Virus record (IMG/VR): IMGVR_UViG_3300020581_000010
Location: 1 to 64,000 of that record
DNA length: 64,000 nucleotides
Source of the DNA: a virus
Reading direction: 5' to 3' (one strand)
A program made the position numbers and the translations under genes. Below the pieces are notes generated by a model that saw only the letters and a list, made by a program, of their open reading frames with translations, had not been told where the DNA came from and ran no database searches. Shown here in pieces: positions 33,265-41,541 of the stretch (positions are counted from its first letter, which is position 1; each line of letters opens with the position of its first letter).

Positions 33265-33581
33265 CGTCTTTTGACCATCCCTTCCTGCATGGCCTTCTGT
33301 TGTGCCAATCCGTACTTGTCCACGATAGCACACGCCGCCTTCATGGAGGCTTCCATCGCCGGCCCACGGAAGTATTCTACGCCCTGCGTGACGCCCTCAG
33401 ACAGCAAGAAAACAGCGATCCCTTCCTCTGTCCCCACTTCCTTGAGGAAGCACTGTACGCTGTCCCTGACCTTGCCCCGCCAGAGGCAGTCTTCGAGCGT
33501 GGCCAGGTCATCGTCTGGAACGCCGTCGATTGCGAGACCGAAGACTTGGGTGCAGAGGGGGAACTTGTGGTGGTCGGTCAT
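33261..33581 (-). CDS. small protein, unknown
   Basis: 106 residues starting MTDHHKFPLCTQVFGLAIDG. Helical end (MEASMKAACAIVDKYGLAQQKAMQEG). Overlaps both neighbours by four bases. No family recognised. Confidence 0.55.
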   Translation of the reverse strand: MTDHHKFPLCTQVFGLAIDGVPDDDLATLEDCLWRGKVRDSVQCFLKEVGTEEGIAVFLLSEGVTQGVEYFRGPAMEASMKAACAIVDKYGLAQQKAMQEGMVKRR

Positions 33582-33805
33582 GAATCGTTCCTCTCTTCCG
33601 TCCACGGATTCTTCAAGTGCTCCCATGCGTCATCAAACTTCCGCATGGCTTCGTCGGCGGTCTCGCCCTGTGCGTAAATGTCTCCATATCGTGCGTGCCA
33701 AAATGCTTTCGCTCCTTCGTGCGATGACGATAGCCGCAATTCCGGCCTGAACAAGACGCTCGGCCTGCATCGCTGGGATTCGGCGTAGGCGTTGGAATCG
33801 GTCAT
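33578..33805 (-). CDS. small protein, HicB-like trace
   Basis: 75 residues starting MTDSNAYAESQRC. WHARYGDIYAQGETADEAMRKFDDAW resembles the strand-helix of HicB-like antitoxins (Y.v.lp.l...GdT.eEAl.N), but no HicA toxin is adjacent and there is no DNA-binding tail. Probably just the small alpha/beta fold. Confidence 0.5.
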   Translation of the reverse strand: MTDSNAYAESQRCRPSVLFRPELRLSSSHEGAKAFWHARYGDIYAQGETADEAMRKFDDAWEHLKNPWTEERNDS

Positions 33806-34539
33806 CTCCCATTCCTCTGTGCCACCAGCCCGTCCAGAAACGCCCGCCCCTTCTCGTCGTTCAGCATCCACCGCCCCGCAATCGCTGCCAGGGCCTCCGG
33901 GAACTCATCCGTCTGCAACTCAGGCTTGTTGATCGTCCGCCCCTTCCAGTGCCCTGACCAGTGGTCCCAGTCGCACCAGAGGGCCAGCCCTGCCTCGTGG
34001 CACTTCTGGTGGAACACCGTATCCTCTCCGCCTTCGAGCTGCGTCCCGCGGTCATTGTACACGTAGTGGAACCACGGCGGTGACATCCTCTTGAAGACTG
34101 ACGGGTGGTAGGCAACGGTGTGGGTGCCGATGTTGCCGATCCGCGTCAGGCCGGTCATCGTCGCGGCCTGGGCCTCTGTGTAACGCTTGGCGTCAACGTC
34201 CCACACGCAGGGGTTCTCGTTCGATGCGAGGTAGGGGAAGCCGAGAATGTCGGCCCTCCTAATGTGTTGCGTGGGATAGAACATCAGACAGACATTCTCT
34301 ATCGTCCCCACCGCCGGCACCGCGTCGTCGTCCACCATGATCAGCGGCACGTCCAGAGTCAGGCAAGCGTCCGCGAGCTGGTTCCGGGCCTGCGGTGTGT
34401 TCCGATGCGGCACGGGCATCACCAAGAGCCTGCCCCAGCCGTGGATGGACGCAAGCTCCTCAGCGAGCCACTTGAGCTGGTCAGTGCGGGACCATCCTGA
34501 GTAGGTAGGTAGGCCGAGAATGGCGAAAGGTTTGGTCAT
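33802..34539 (-). CDS. GT-A glycosyltransferase-like protein
   Basis: 245 residues. MPVPHRNTPQARNQLADACL, PLIMVDDDAVPA (DxD metal motif), FPYLASNENPCVWD and a late GGEDTVFHQKCHEAGLALWCDWDHWSGHW block. This layout matches the N-terminal half of the 673-residue protein at 36362-38383 (ARN, LDDDMGP, ASEDIFCHQQ, DNWSSHFK), so the two are paralogous. Likely uses a nucleotide sugar; the acceptor is unknown. Confidence 0.7.
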   Translation of the reverse strand: MTKPFAILGLPTYSGWSRTDQLKWLAEELASIHGWGRLLVMPVPHRNTPQARNQLADACLTLDVPLIMVDDDAVPAVGTIENVCLMFYPTQHIRRADILGFPYLASNENPCVWDVDAKRYTEAQAATMTGLTRIGNIGTHTVAYHPSVFKRMSPPWFHYVYNDRGTQLEGGEDTVFHQKCHEAGLALWCDWDHWSGHWKGRTINKPELQTDEFPEALAAIAGRWMLNDEKGRAFLDGLVAQRNGR

Positions 34540-34724
34540 TCCTCTTTCCGCTCCACAAGATCGTAGCTCTCAAGCAACCACGAGACGAAATACCCCATCG
34601 GCGTCTTCCAGGAATCGACCGTCTCAAGCATGGCCTTGAAAACGTCCGGCAGTTCCTTCTTGGCGAACCCGTGGAACTTCTCCATGAGTTCCTGCGATGC
34701 AACCTCGAATTCTTCGTCGCTCAT
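34536..34724 (-). CDS. 62-residue acidic helical protein
   Basis: MSDEEFEVASQELMEKFHG start; amphipathic helices throughout with GYFVSWLLESYDLVERKEE end. Four-base overlap with the glycosyltransferase gene and ATG overlapping the exonuclease stop. Unknown. Confidence 0.52.
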   Translation of the reverse strand: MSDEEFEVASQELMEKFHGFAKKELPDVFKAMLETVDSWKTPMGYFVSWLLESYDLVERKEE

Positions 34725-35338
34725 CAAAACTCCGGCACCCAAGGTTTCACATCCGGCAGCGGTGGAACAGCCAACTGCTCCGCCCGTGCCCGTTTCGCCG
34801 CGAAGTACACTTCCTTGCACGCCACCACGTCAGCCATCGCGTCGTGGGCTCCTGTCAACGCTTTGCCGCAGATCATCTCGTATGCCTCTGCCAGCTTCGG
34901 CCACTTGTAGCCATATTTGCCCGGCAGCTTGCATATCGGGGTGGCCATCTCCATGACGCAAACCTGCACCGGGGGATAGGTCAACGACATGCCCGCTAGC
35001 GTAGCCTCTCGGATGAGTAGGTTGCGGTCGAATGAGAGGTTGTAGACGGCCAAGGTTCCTGACGCTGGCATCATGCTCTGGAGATGCTTCAAGGCATCGG
35101 CCATCGGTATGCCGTCTTGCTCGCACTTCTCCGTGGTGATGCCGTGGACCGCAGTCGCTTCCGGTGGGATGGTCCAGCCATCGGGCTTGATGAACAGCTT
35201 GCACGATCCGACCGGTTCACCCTCGCCGTCAACCAGCATTGCCGCGAGCTGGACGATGCGAGGCTGGTGCGGTGCGTCGTCAGGGGAGTGATAGTCCCAT
35301 AGGGATGTCGTTTCTGTGTCCACGAAAGTCGTGCTCAT
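34724..35338 (-). CDS. DnaQ-like 3'-5' exonuclease (DEDDh)
   Basis: 204 residues. FVDTETTSL gives the first two acidic residues (Asp7, Glu9), VHGITTEKCE the exonuclease spacer, LAVYNLSFDRNLL the third acidic residue and TGAHDAMADV the DEDDh His-Asp pair. Size matches stand-alone epsilon/RNase T-type exonucleases. It may proofread, trim replication ends or provide nucleotides. Ends in a Pro-rich tail. Confidence 0.82.
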   Translation of the reverse strand: MSTTFVDTETTSLWDYHSPDDAPHQPRIVQLAAMLVDGEGEPVGSCKLFIKPDGWTIPPEATAVHGITTEKCEQDGIPMADALKHLQSMMPASGTLAVYNLSFDRNLLIREATLAGMSLTYPPVQVCVMEMATPICKLPGKYGYKWPKLAEAYEMICGKALTGAHDAMADVVACKEVYFAAKRARAEQLAVPPLPDVKPWVPEF

Positions 35339-35639
35339 GCTGCACCTCTTCGCCCAAGAGAATCACCATCCTCGGAGCAACGCCGTCGCTGTCTAGAACC
35401 CCAAGGAAGTAGTCACGCCACGCCGAACTGTCCACCATTATCCCATCGACCTTGTACGTCTTGCCGTCCTTGCACTTCATTGTCTTCGGGAGGCATTCCG
35501 TCTTGACCACCCGCATCCCGAGTACCGAATCCCTGGTTGCTTCCTTCAGCTTGCCCATCGCGTTCAGGATTTCCGGAACGTTCGGCGGTGGCATGTTTAT
35601 GCTAGCACAGTACGTGTGCGGGTCGTTCAGCCAGCTCAT
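35280..35639 (-). CDS. small protein, unknown
   Basis: 119 residues starting MSWLNDPHTYCASINMPP. Overlaps the exonuclease start by 59 bases. MKCKDGKTYKVDGIMVDSSAWRDYF is a compact hairpin. No family recognised. Confidence 0.55.
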   Translation of the reverse strand: MSWLNDPHTYCASINMPPPNVPEILNAMGKLKEATRDSVLGMRVVKTECLPKTMKCKDGKTYKVDGIMVDSSAWRDYFLGVLDSDGVAPRMVILLGEEVQHEHDFRGHRNDIPMGLSLP

Positions 35640-35896
35640 TTGATGGTCAACTCCTCAGTAGTCCCCAATAGCTTTCCGCCGCAGTAGATTTTCGCTGGCC
35701 CTAAAACGACAGGCTTCCCGCCGAGCATGGCCTTGTCCCTCCTGATCTTGTCTGACAGCCACCTATCGGACTCTGCCTTCTGCGGTGGGGAGAGCAGAGA
35801 TAGCTGGCAATCGTATGACCACAGAGGCAAGCCAGCGAAGATTACCGGCCTTCCTCGTGCGTCGGCAAGCAACCGTGCGTCGCGTTTGTCGCTCAT
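35636..35896 (-). CDS. small protein, unknown
   Basis: 86 residues starting MSDKRDARLLADARGRPVIF. Contains WSYDCQLSLLSPPQKAESDRWLSDKIRRD. Resembles the small alpha/beta proteins around it. Overlaps on both sides. Confidence 0.52.
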   Translation of the reverse strand: MSDKRDARLLADARGRPVIFAGLPLWSYDCQLSLLSPPQKAESDRWLSDKIRRDKAMLGGKPVVLGPAKIYCGGKLLGTTEELTIK

Positions 35897-36357
35897 CACT
35901 CCCTCGCTTCCACGATCACGGGTTTCAGTTCGCACGTCGTTACTTCCTCCATGTCAATCCAAGTGCGGATGTCCAACGCTTGCGGATGGCTCCACCACAA
36001 CAATGCCGTATGCCACTTGCCGTCGTCTGGTACGTCTCGGGCCTTCACGAACATTTTGGTGACTGAACTTTTAAAGGCCTCTGGCGGAAGCATGCCCGAT
36101 CCGATGGCAGTGTCAAAAAACGTCTTTGGCCTCGCCTTTTCTTTCTCGTCGTAGGTCGTGACAATCTCTTGTCCGACTCGTTTGACTTGGGATGAAACCG
36201 TGCGTCCTCGATCTATCAGCAGTTCTTTCAGTCGCTCTTGTTCCTTGGCTTCCTCAAGAGCGGTGTCCCAAATCCTCCTCAGGTTCGCCACGTGGTCGCT
36301 TGTTAGCCGTGACACGCAAGGGTGCACCTCGGCCAAGCATTCCTCAAACGTCTTCAT
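35896..36357 (-). CDS. protein of unknown function
   Basis: 153 residues starting MKTFEECLAEVHPCVSRLTS. Helical first half (VANLRRIWDTALEEAKEQERLKELLIDRG) and beta second half ending KPVIVEARE. The same ending style is seen at 32941. Start chosen at the first in-frame ATG downstream of the 36362 stop. Confidence 0.55.
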   Translation of the reverse strand: MKTFEECLAEVHPCVSRLTSDHVANLRRIWDTALEEAKEQERLKELLIDRGRTVSSQVKRVGQEIVTTYDEKEKARPKTFFDTAIGSGMLPPEAFKSSVTKMFVKARDVPDDGKWHTALLWWSHPQALDIRTWIDMEEVTTCELKPVIVEARE

Positions 36358-36361
36358 GCTA

Positions 36362-38383
36362 TCACCCCTTCGGCTTCCGCCACACCCAGCAATCTCCCCT
36401 GACCGCCGCTGGCGTATCCCTGAACGTCCCGTCCACCGCCTCCACCACACCGGGGAACGCTGCCGTGTAGTCGTGCCCCGCAAGGATGCCGCCCGGCTTC
36501 ACCTTCGGAAGCCACGCCTGGATGTCCTGCACGACAGACTGGTAGTCGTGCGATGCGTCGATGAACACGAAGTCCAGGCAGTTGTCGAGGATAGCCCCGG
36601 CAACGTCCGCACTCTTCCCTTCCTTGACCTGCACCAGCTTTGACACCCCGGCCCGGCGTAGGTTCTCGTCGAACGCCTGACGCAATGTCTTGCCCCCGAG
36701 CTTGCTGATGATCTCCCGGTGGACCTGCTCATCCGATCCCTGGAAGTGGTCCACGGCATACAGGAACCAGTGCTGTTTTGGGTACTGCTGCGTGGCCCTG
36801 GCGAGTACGGTGATTCCCTGGCCAAGCAGACTGCCCACCTCGACCAGCGACCCGCCACCGCTGACGGCCAAGTCCCTGACTACCTCGTGGTACAGCTCCC
36901 GCATGGGCTTGGTGCAGTAGCCGAACGGTTCCCAAAAGGGGTCGGGCTTAGCATACGGTTCGACGATTGCCCGTTGTGATTCGGTCAGGTGGTGCTTCTC
37001 GCCTGTCGATTCTAACGGCTCTCGTGATGGTAGCCCGAGATGATTCGGCCTCGACTGCTCTGGAACATTCTGGCTTTTCTTCATCGCTTCAACGGCGGTG
37101 AGTCTTTCCCACACGGTGACACCGCCATTGATAGCCCTTGTCTCGTATTTCTTCGGAACCGGAAACAGCACGTCCGGTATGCTCTCAATCGTGAAATGGT
37201 TCGTGAAAACGGCATTGATGCGGGATTCCTCAGCCGACTTGTGGAAGCATCCGACGCCGTTCCTTGTGAACCACACCGGAGCATCCACCTTCACCCATTC
37301 GGCACGCTCGAAGGACGCTGCGATCCGGTTCGCCGCCGGCCTCAGTGCCTCCGTGGCCTCAGCAATGGCCGCTGTGCCCTTGCTGGCCACTGACGCCGCA
37401 ACGTCCTGCATCGTGTCGAACGTCGCCTCTGCTGGCGGTCCTGCCGCGACTCCGCACCCTTGCGTGAGGGATTCGGCCAAATCCGTAAGTCCCGGAATGT
37501 GAATCCTTTCCGGTTTCAAATCGGACGCTGCGTCCGTTTTGGCCACCCCATTCTTCGCCGTCCGCTCCTTCTCCTCTCGCATCCTCAGAATCGAGTACAT
37601 CTTCTCCCTGAACGTGTCCACCTGAGAGGGGTGCAGTATCTTCGGCTGAGTGATCTCCCCCACCTTGAAGTGGCTCGACCAGTTGTCGAAGTCGGCGAAG
37701 ATGTGGACGTTCGCCGCCCTCATCTGCTGGTGGCAGAAGATGTCCTCGCTGGCCTTCATGATCGTGTGTGCATCGTCTGCCCACATGAACTCGTAGTACG
37801 GCTTCTTGATCAGCGAGAATGCCCGCATGTCGTAGGCTATGCACCCCGGCCCGACGTTCTCCACCTCGACCAGCCCCCTCTCTGCCGCCGCTTCCTCGCG
37901 GGTGTAGCGGGACATCTGGAAGCCGCTGTTCTCGTAGTTGTTCTTGTTGGTGCGGTATCGGAACACCAGCGGGTCTTCCTTCTCTCCCCCGGTGCAGTAG
38001 GGGGAAGCGATCACGATGGGGGGCCTGCCCTTCTGCAAGTTCAGCCAGATTTCCTTGACCGCCTCGTCGAACCACCGCGTGACCGGACCCATGTCGTCGT
38101 CGAGCATCACCAGCACGTCCGCCCCCCGCTGCTGGGCTTCGTCCACGGCGATGTTCCGGGCTGCCGAGTGCGGGACCACGTTGCCGAACACGGCGATGCT
38201 CGTGACCAGTCCCTTGATGCCAGCGAGGCACGGACCACCAGCTAGGGCGATTGCACCCATGCTCTGGACGTGGGCCTGGAAGCCGACCAGCTCTTGGCGG
38301 ACCATGCCGCTAGCCGTGATGATCGCACTAAGGACTTTGAACGGCCTTGGTGGCGTCTCGCTCTGACTCTGTTGCGGCTGCAC
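36362..38383 (-). CDS. GT-A glycosyltransferase fused to class I methyltransferase
   Basis: 673 residues, GTG start behind GGAGGAACACC. Residues 60-260: SAARNIAVDEAQ, DVLVMLDDDMGPV, ASPYCTGG, MKASEDIFCHQQM and FDNWSSHF form a GT-A domain related to the protein at 33802. A linker (270-460) with HIPGLTDL-type sequence follows. Residues 500-670: SLVEVGSLLGQGITVLA (motif I), YAVDHFQGSDEQ, FVFIDASHDYQSVVQDI and KPGGILAGHDYTAAFPGV, a Methyltransf_24 domain. The fused enzyme would add and methylate a sugar on one acceptor, a common way of capping glycans. Confidence 0.78.
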   Translation of the reverse strand: MQPQQSQSETPPRPFKVLSAIITASGMVRQELVGFQAHVQSMGAIALAGGPCLAGIKGLVTSIAVFGNVVPHSAARNIAVDEAQQRGADVLVMLDDDMGPVTRWFDEAVKEIWLNLQKGRPPIVIASPYCTGGEKEDPLVFRYRTNKNNYENSGFQMSRYTREEAAAERGLVEVENVGPGCIAYDMRAFSLIKKPYYEFMWADDAHTIMKASEDIFCHQQMRAANVHIFADFDNWSSHFKVGEITQPKILHPSQVDTFREKMYSILRMREEKERTAKNGVAKTDAASDLKPERIHIPGLTDLAESLTQGCGVAAGPPAEATFDTMQDVAASVASKGTAAIAEATEALRPAANRIAASFERAEWVKVDAPVWFTRNGVGCFHKSAEESRINAVFTNHFTIESIPDVLFPVPKKYETRAINGGVTVWERLTAVEAMKKSQNVPEQSRPNHLGLPSREPLESTGEKHHLTESQRAIVEPYAKPDPFWEPFGYCTKPMRELYHEVVRDLAVSGGGSLVEVGSLLGQGITVLARATQQYPKQHWFLYAVDHFQGSDEQVHREIISKLGGKTLRQAFDENLRRAGVSKLVQVKEGKSADVAGAILDNCLDFVFIDASHDYQSVVQDIQAWLPKVKPGGILAGHDYTAAFPGVVEAVDGTFRDTPAAVRGDCWVWRKPKG

Positions 38384-39080
38384 GGTGTTCCTCCGTTATG
38401 GGGATGGTGGTGAATGTCTGGCGGTCGCTGCCGGTCATGGAAATCAATCTGGCCGTGGCGTTCGCACGGGCAGTCACGAGTCCGTCGATTGCGTGACACG
38501 TCTCTTGCCGCCATGCTTGAAGGGCCCTGGTTTCGCGTTCAATCCGGCCGCTTTCAGCGACTTTCTTTGCCAGATTGGAATTCGCGTCTTTGAGCACGGC
38601 CACCTCGGCCTCAAGTGCCGTCACTTCGTGTTCGCATTGCTCGTACATCCCACGCAGGTCAGCGTTCACTTCCTCAAGCGTCTTGATTGCTTCGCCCCTC
38701 CGTCCTACCTCGTCGGCCAGCTTGGCGTTCTCGGCGAGGGCCTCGGCCAATTGCTTTGGCCCGGCGTTTTCTTCACGCCGCTTCAGGTCGAGGAGTTCTC
38801 CTGCCATCCGGTCCCGCTCGGCAAGCAAGTTGGTGTAGGTGTCCAACAGAGTTTTGCTTTCAGCTACCAGCCTGTTGCAAGAATGCTGAAGGAATGCACA
38901 AACCTGTTTGCTCCACAACTCGAAAGCAAGCATATCCTCCACGGTTTTGGTGGAGCCGCACAGCTTGCAGTGGAATTGATACTTCGTAGGTCCGAGTCCG
39001 AACCACGGCCGGACAGCGTCCCGATAACCCCATTGATGCTCGCACGTCCTCACGTCCCTGCCGCTGCCGTTATCCGCCAT
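38328..39080 (-). CDS. zinc-finger coiled-coil protein
   Basis: 250 residues. N-terminal CEHQW...CKLCGST is a possible zinc site. Residues 85-200 are a long coiled coil (LAERDRMAGELLDLKRREEN, EVNADLRGMYEQCEHEVTALEAEVAVLKDANSNL). Its end overlaps the glycosyltransferase start and its start overlaps the J-domain gene end. The pairing with a J-domain protein may be functional. Confidence 0.6.
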   Translation of the reverse strand: MADNGSGRDVRTCEHQWGYRDAVRPWFGLGPTKYQFHCKLCGSTKTVEDMLAFELWSKQVCAFLQHSCNRLVAESKTLLDTYTNLLAERDRMAGELLDLKRREENAGPKQLAEALAENAKLADEVGRRGEAIKTLEEVNADLRGMYEQCEHEVTALEAEVAVLKDANSNLAKKVAESGRIERETRALQAWRQETCHAIDGLVTARANATARLISMTGSDRQTFTTIPITEEHRAAATESERDATKAVQSP

Positions 39081-39685
39081 TGGAATACGCTCCCTTGGTT
39101 GTTCTCTGCCCCGTCCCGCCTGTACCGATGCAGCTTGATAACCGCTATCGCCGACTCGTTCAGTTCGACCACCTTCTCAAGCATCGCCACTTGCTGCTGT
39201 GCGGCGTGGACATGCTGCTCGGCTACCATCTTCAAGAGGTTCGCCCCATCGTCCGTCTCGAACCGTGCCGCGATGTCCCGCATCTCTTCGAGGTTCCGCT
39301 TGACCGTGGCCATCTGCTGCTTGGCGTCCCTGACCGTCACTTCGATGGCCTGTATCATCTCCCGCACCACGTCGTTCCGCTTCGTGCCCCTGCCAGTCAC
39401 GGTGAGCAGCTGCACGACTTGAAGGAACGCCTGCGAGATGATCGCAAGTTCCTGCCCGTTGTCCTTCTCGGGTGCCTTCTCCCACTCGCCCGTCTCGTCG
39501 TACTTCGCTCGCCTCGCGGGGTCGCTGAGCACGTCCCAGGCCAGCTTGACCCGCTCGAACTCCTCCTGTGATCCACCACGGTCAGGATGGGTTGCGAGGG
39601 ACCGCTTGCGGAACGCTGCCTTGATGGCCTCAGCGGTCGCGGTCTTGCGGACCTTCAACACTTTGTAGGGGTCAAACGGCTTCAT
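39050..39685 (-). CDS. J-domain (DnaJ-like) protein
   Basis: 211 residues. FDPYKVLKVRKTATAEAIKAAFRKRSLATHPDRGGSQ with the HPD tripeptide and ERVKLAWDVLSDPARRAKYDE is a full J domain in residues 1-70. No G/F, zinc or client-binding domain follows; instead there is a 130-residue coiled-coil-like region (VRDAKQQMATVKRNLEEMRDI). Such type C J proteins recruit host DnaK to a chosen target, here probably phage replication or assembly complexes. Confidence 0.85.
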   Translation of the reverse strand: MKPFDPYKVLKVRKTATAEAIKAAFRKRSLATHPDRGGSQEEFERVKLAWDVLSDPARRAKYDETGEWEKAPEKDNGQELAIISQAFLQVVQLLTVTGRGTKRNDVVREMIQAIEVTVRDAKQQMATVKRNLEEMRDIAARFETDDGANLLKMVAEQHVHAAQQQVAMLEKVVELNESAIAVIKLHRYRRDGAENNQGSVFQWRITAAAGT

Positions 39686-39945
39686 TGTCTGGCCCTTATC
39701 AGCATGTTCAAGATTTCCGTCGCTGCATCACCATCGTAATCGGCGTCCTCGACCTTGCGAACTACTGACACCTTGACACCGATCAGCTTTGCCGACTGCC
39801 TTTGGGATAGATTGCCTCTCATGCGGATGTCATAAAACTGCTGGGCGATGTTGGCCTTGCGTTCTTCCTCAGCGACCGCCTTGACCAATTCCTGGTCGGC
39901 CTCAAGCTGTCGCCTGATAACATCGGCAAAGTTCTTGGTTTTCAT
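39682..39945 (-). CDS. HigA-like XRE protein
   Basis: 87 residues starting MKTKNFADVIRRQLEADQEL. RMRGNLSQRQSAKLIGVKVSVVRKVEDADYDG is a helix-turn-helix as in HigA/antitoxin-type XRE proteins. No RelE/HigB toxin gene is adjacent (the neighbours are HNH and J-domain proteins), so it probably acts as a regulator. Confidence 0.65.
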   Translation of the reverse strand: MKTKNFADVIRRQLEADQELVKAVAEEERKANIAQQFYDIRMRGNLSQRQSAKLIGVKVSVVRKVEDADYDGDAATEILNMLIRARQ

Positions 39946-40226
39946 GGAAGCATCCTTGGGACAGCGTCCCTGTTCATCGGTAACGCTTGCCACGACTTTT
40001 CTACCGGCACCTTGTCACCCTTCTCCAGATTACACCCCTCGCACGCCAGCTTCCGGTTCTCCGGCGTATCGTCACCGCCCCTTGACAATGGAACCACGTG
40101 GTCGATAGTCGCGGAGTCGAACGTGAGCCGTTTTTGGCAGATGTAGCACTTGTTATCCTCCCTGAGCATGGCCCGCACGATGAAGTGCCGGTGGTTGTTG
40201 AAATTGAACTTCCGCTTGCGTTTCAT
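39942..40226 (-). CDS. HNH endonuclease
   Basis: 94 residues. CYICQKRL, ATIDHVVPLSRGGDDTPENRKLACEGCNLEKGDK contains the complete HNH motif with two CxxC zinc knuckles. Compact, with a basic N-terminus (MKRKRKFNFNNHRH). Could be a homing/mobile nuclease or a packaging-associated HNH, though it is far from the terminase. Confidence 0.8.
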   Translation of the reverse strand: MKRKRKFNFNNHRHFIVRAMLREDNKCYICQKRLTFDSATIDHVVPLSRGGDDTPENRKLACEGCNLEKGDKVPVEKSWQALPMNRDAVPRMLP

Positions 40227-40456
40227 GGGTTGCGGCCCTCGCTGATCATCACGCCATACCTCTCTGCGATGAACGACTGGATTTGCCCAACATAGTTTGG
40301 ATTGCTAGACACCAGATCGGCATCGTGGCAAATCATGGTAACCACTTTCCCTTTAGGGAAATCTTTAACCCATCGGATCAGGTCACGCCACTGCCGCCGC
40401 TCGTCGCGTGCCTTGCGTCGTTTTCTGGCCTGTCGGTTGTCACGGCATTTAGGCAT
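40223..40456 (-). CDS. small basic protein
   Basis: 77 residues starting MPKCRDNRQARKRRKARDERR, then GKVVTMICHDADLVSSNPNYVGQIQSFIAERYG. The basic N-terminus could bind nucleic acid. No family recognised. Confidence 0.52.
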   Translation of the reverse strand: MPKCRDNRQARKRRKARDERRQWRDLIRWVKDFPKGKVVTMICHDADLVSSNPNYVGQIQSFIAERYGVMISEGRNP

Positions 40457-40646
40457 GGTCTGAACCCTCGCCTCTCGGTCGGTTGTCCAGCTTGCACCCT
40501 TCCGTCTTGCAGTTCTGGCACAGGAACCACCAGTAGGGAGGCTCGTCGCCATCAGCCATCGCATACCCGAAAGAGATGTTAGTCCCGCTGCACTTCGGGC
40601 AAGCATGATTTTCTGACCAAGACTCCCAGCGTTCTTGCTGATTCAC
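40449..40646 (-). CDS. zinc-ribbon protein (restriction-alleviation-like pattern)
   Basis: 65 residues, GTG start in a GTGA overlap. ACPKCSGTNISFGY...WWFLCQNCKTEG is the CxxC...CxxC pattern of Lar-like restriction alleviation proteins and similar phage zinc ribbons. The assignment to Lar is tentative. Confidence 0.55.
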   Translation of the reverse strand: MNQQERWESWSENHACPKCSGTNISFGYAMADGDEPPYWWFLCQNCKTEGCKLDNRPRGEGSDHA

Positions 40647-40831
40647 GGCTTGCGGCCCTCGCTGTCCTTTTTGGTGAACCCGTCCGTCGTCTGCTCCTCT
40701 TGCTGAAGGAACTTGCTCAACAGCACCTTGACGTTGTGGGCTGACACCATGCGGCCATCGCCCGCGATGTTGTATCCGTAGGACATGTCGATTGCGGTGC
40801 AAATCTGCTCATACTCTTGCGGGGTCAGCAT
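40643..40831 (-). CDS. 62-residue protein, unknown
   Basis: MLTPQEYEQICTAIDMSYG start, VKVLLSKFLQQEEQTTDG end. Helical. ATG touches the preceding stop. Unknown. Confidence 0.5.
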   Translation of the reverse strand: MLTPQEYEQICTAIDMSYGYNIAGDGRMVSAHNVKVLLSKFLQQEEQTTDGFTKKDSEGRKP

Positions 40832-41091
40832 TACGGGTCTTTCGGTTTGAGGTATTCCCTGCACTGTCTCGTAAGCGTGGCCTCAATCTGCCACCCGTCC
40901 CCGTCATCGACTTCCGCCACCACGTCCATGAGCACCGATCCCCACAGCTTGTCGATGTGGGAGCGGATCGTGCGTAGCTGCTGCTCCGGTATGGCGTCGT
41001 AGACCGCAACCCGCTCAACGTCGGTGTAGCGGACTGACCGCTCCTCGGCACCCTTGCGGCCTTTCAGCGTCAGGAGAATCGAGGTGTTCAT
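40831..41091 (-). CDS. small protein, unknown
   Basis: 86 residues starting MNTSILLTLKGRKGAEERS. VDDGDGWQIEATLTRQCREYL near the end. Beta-rich. Unknown. Confidence 0.5.
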   Translation of the reverse strand: MNTSILLTLKGRKGAEERSVRYTDVERVAVYDAIPEQQLRTIRSHIDKLWGSVLMDVVAEVDDGDGWQIEATLTRQCREYLKPKDP

Positions 41092-41345
41092 CTCGGCCTC
41101 GCAATCTCCACCGGCCACCACTCTGCCGAATCCCTGCACTGGTCTAGAGGGAACTCCACCCCGTCCGGTGCCGCGAACATCAGTTGCACGCATCCCCGGA
41201 AGTAGCTGGCCACTACCTTGACGATTGCCCCGCCCTGACACCACTCGTCCCTGTACCAATAGTACCCTGCCCCAATCGGGGGCTCCGTTGACCAGTGGCG
41301 GTCAGCTATGAGGACGTAGGGGATGGTGTTGCCGTTAGTGTGCAT
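41088..41345 (-). CDS. small protein, unknown
   Basis: 85 residues starting MHTNGNTIPYVLIADRHW. Trp/Tyr-rich (GAGYYWYRDEWCQGG, SAEWWPVEI), probably a compact beta domain. Unknown. Confidence 0.5.
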   Translation of the reverse strand: MHTNGNTIPYVLIADRHWSTEPPIGAGYYWYRDEWCQGGAIVKVVASYFRGCVQLMFAAPDGVEFPLDQCRDSAEWWPVEIARPR

Positions 41346-41541
41346 TGCCGATGCTCTCCAACGCTGCCGCCTCGGTCATGACCTTGCCGTCCGCCTTGCG
41401 TCTCCACGTCGCCTCACCCTTGCCCCTGGCGTGAATCTCGAACCCCATCTTGCGGAGCGTGGCGTCCTTGCTGTGCCGCCTGGTGTGGTCCTGAGAGCGG
41501 TGGGCTGATTCAGCTTTCGCTTGCGGGCTGATGTTGGCCAT
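41335..41541 (-). CDS. basic small protein
   Basis: 68 residues starting MANISPQAKAESAHRSQDH. Strongly basic (TRRHSKDATLRKMGFEIHARGKGEATWRRK). A nucleic-acid-binding role is possible. Unknown family. Confidence 0.5.
   Translation of the reverse strand: MANISPQAKAESAHRSQDHTRRHSKDATLRKMGFEIHARGKGEATWRRKADGKVMTEAAALESIGNAH

Noticed and set aside
33578-33805. HicB-type antitoxin
   Set aside because: Only one strand-helix resembles HicB; no HicA partner and no DNA-binding tail. Listed as unknown.
39682-39945. Toxin-antitoxin module around the HigA-like protein
   Set aside because: Neighbours are J-domain and HNH proteins; no RelE/HigB-like gene adjoins it.
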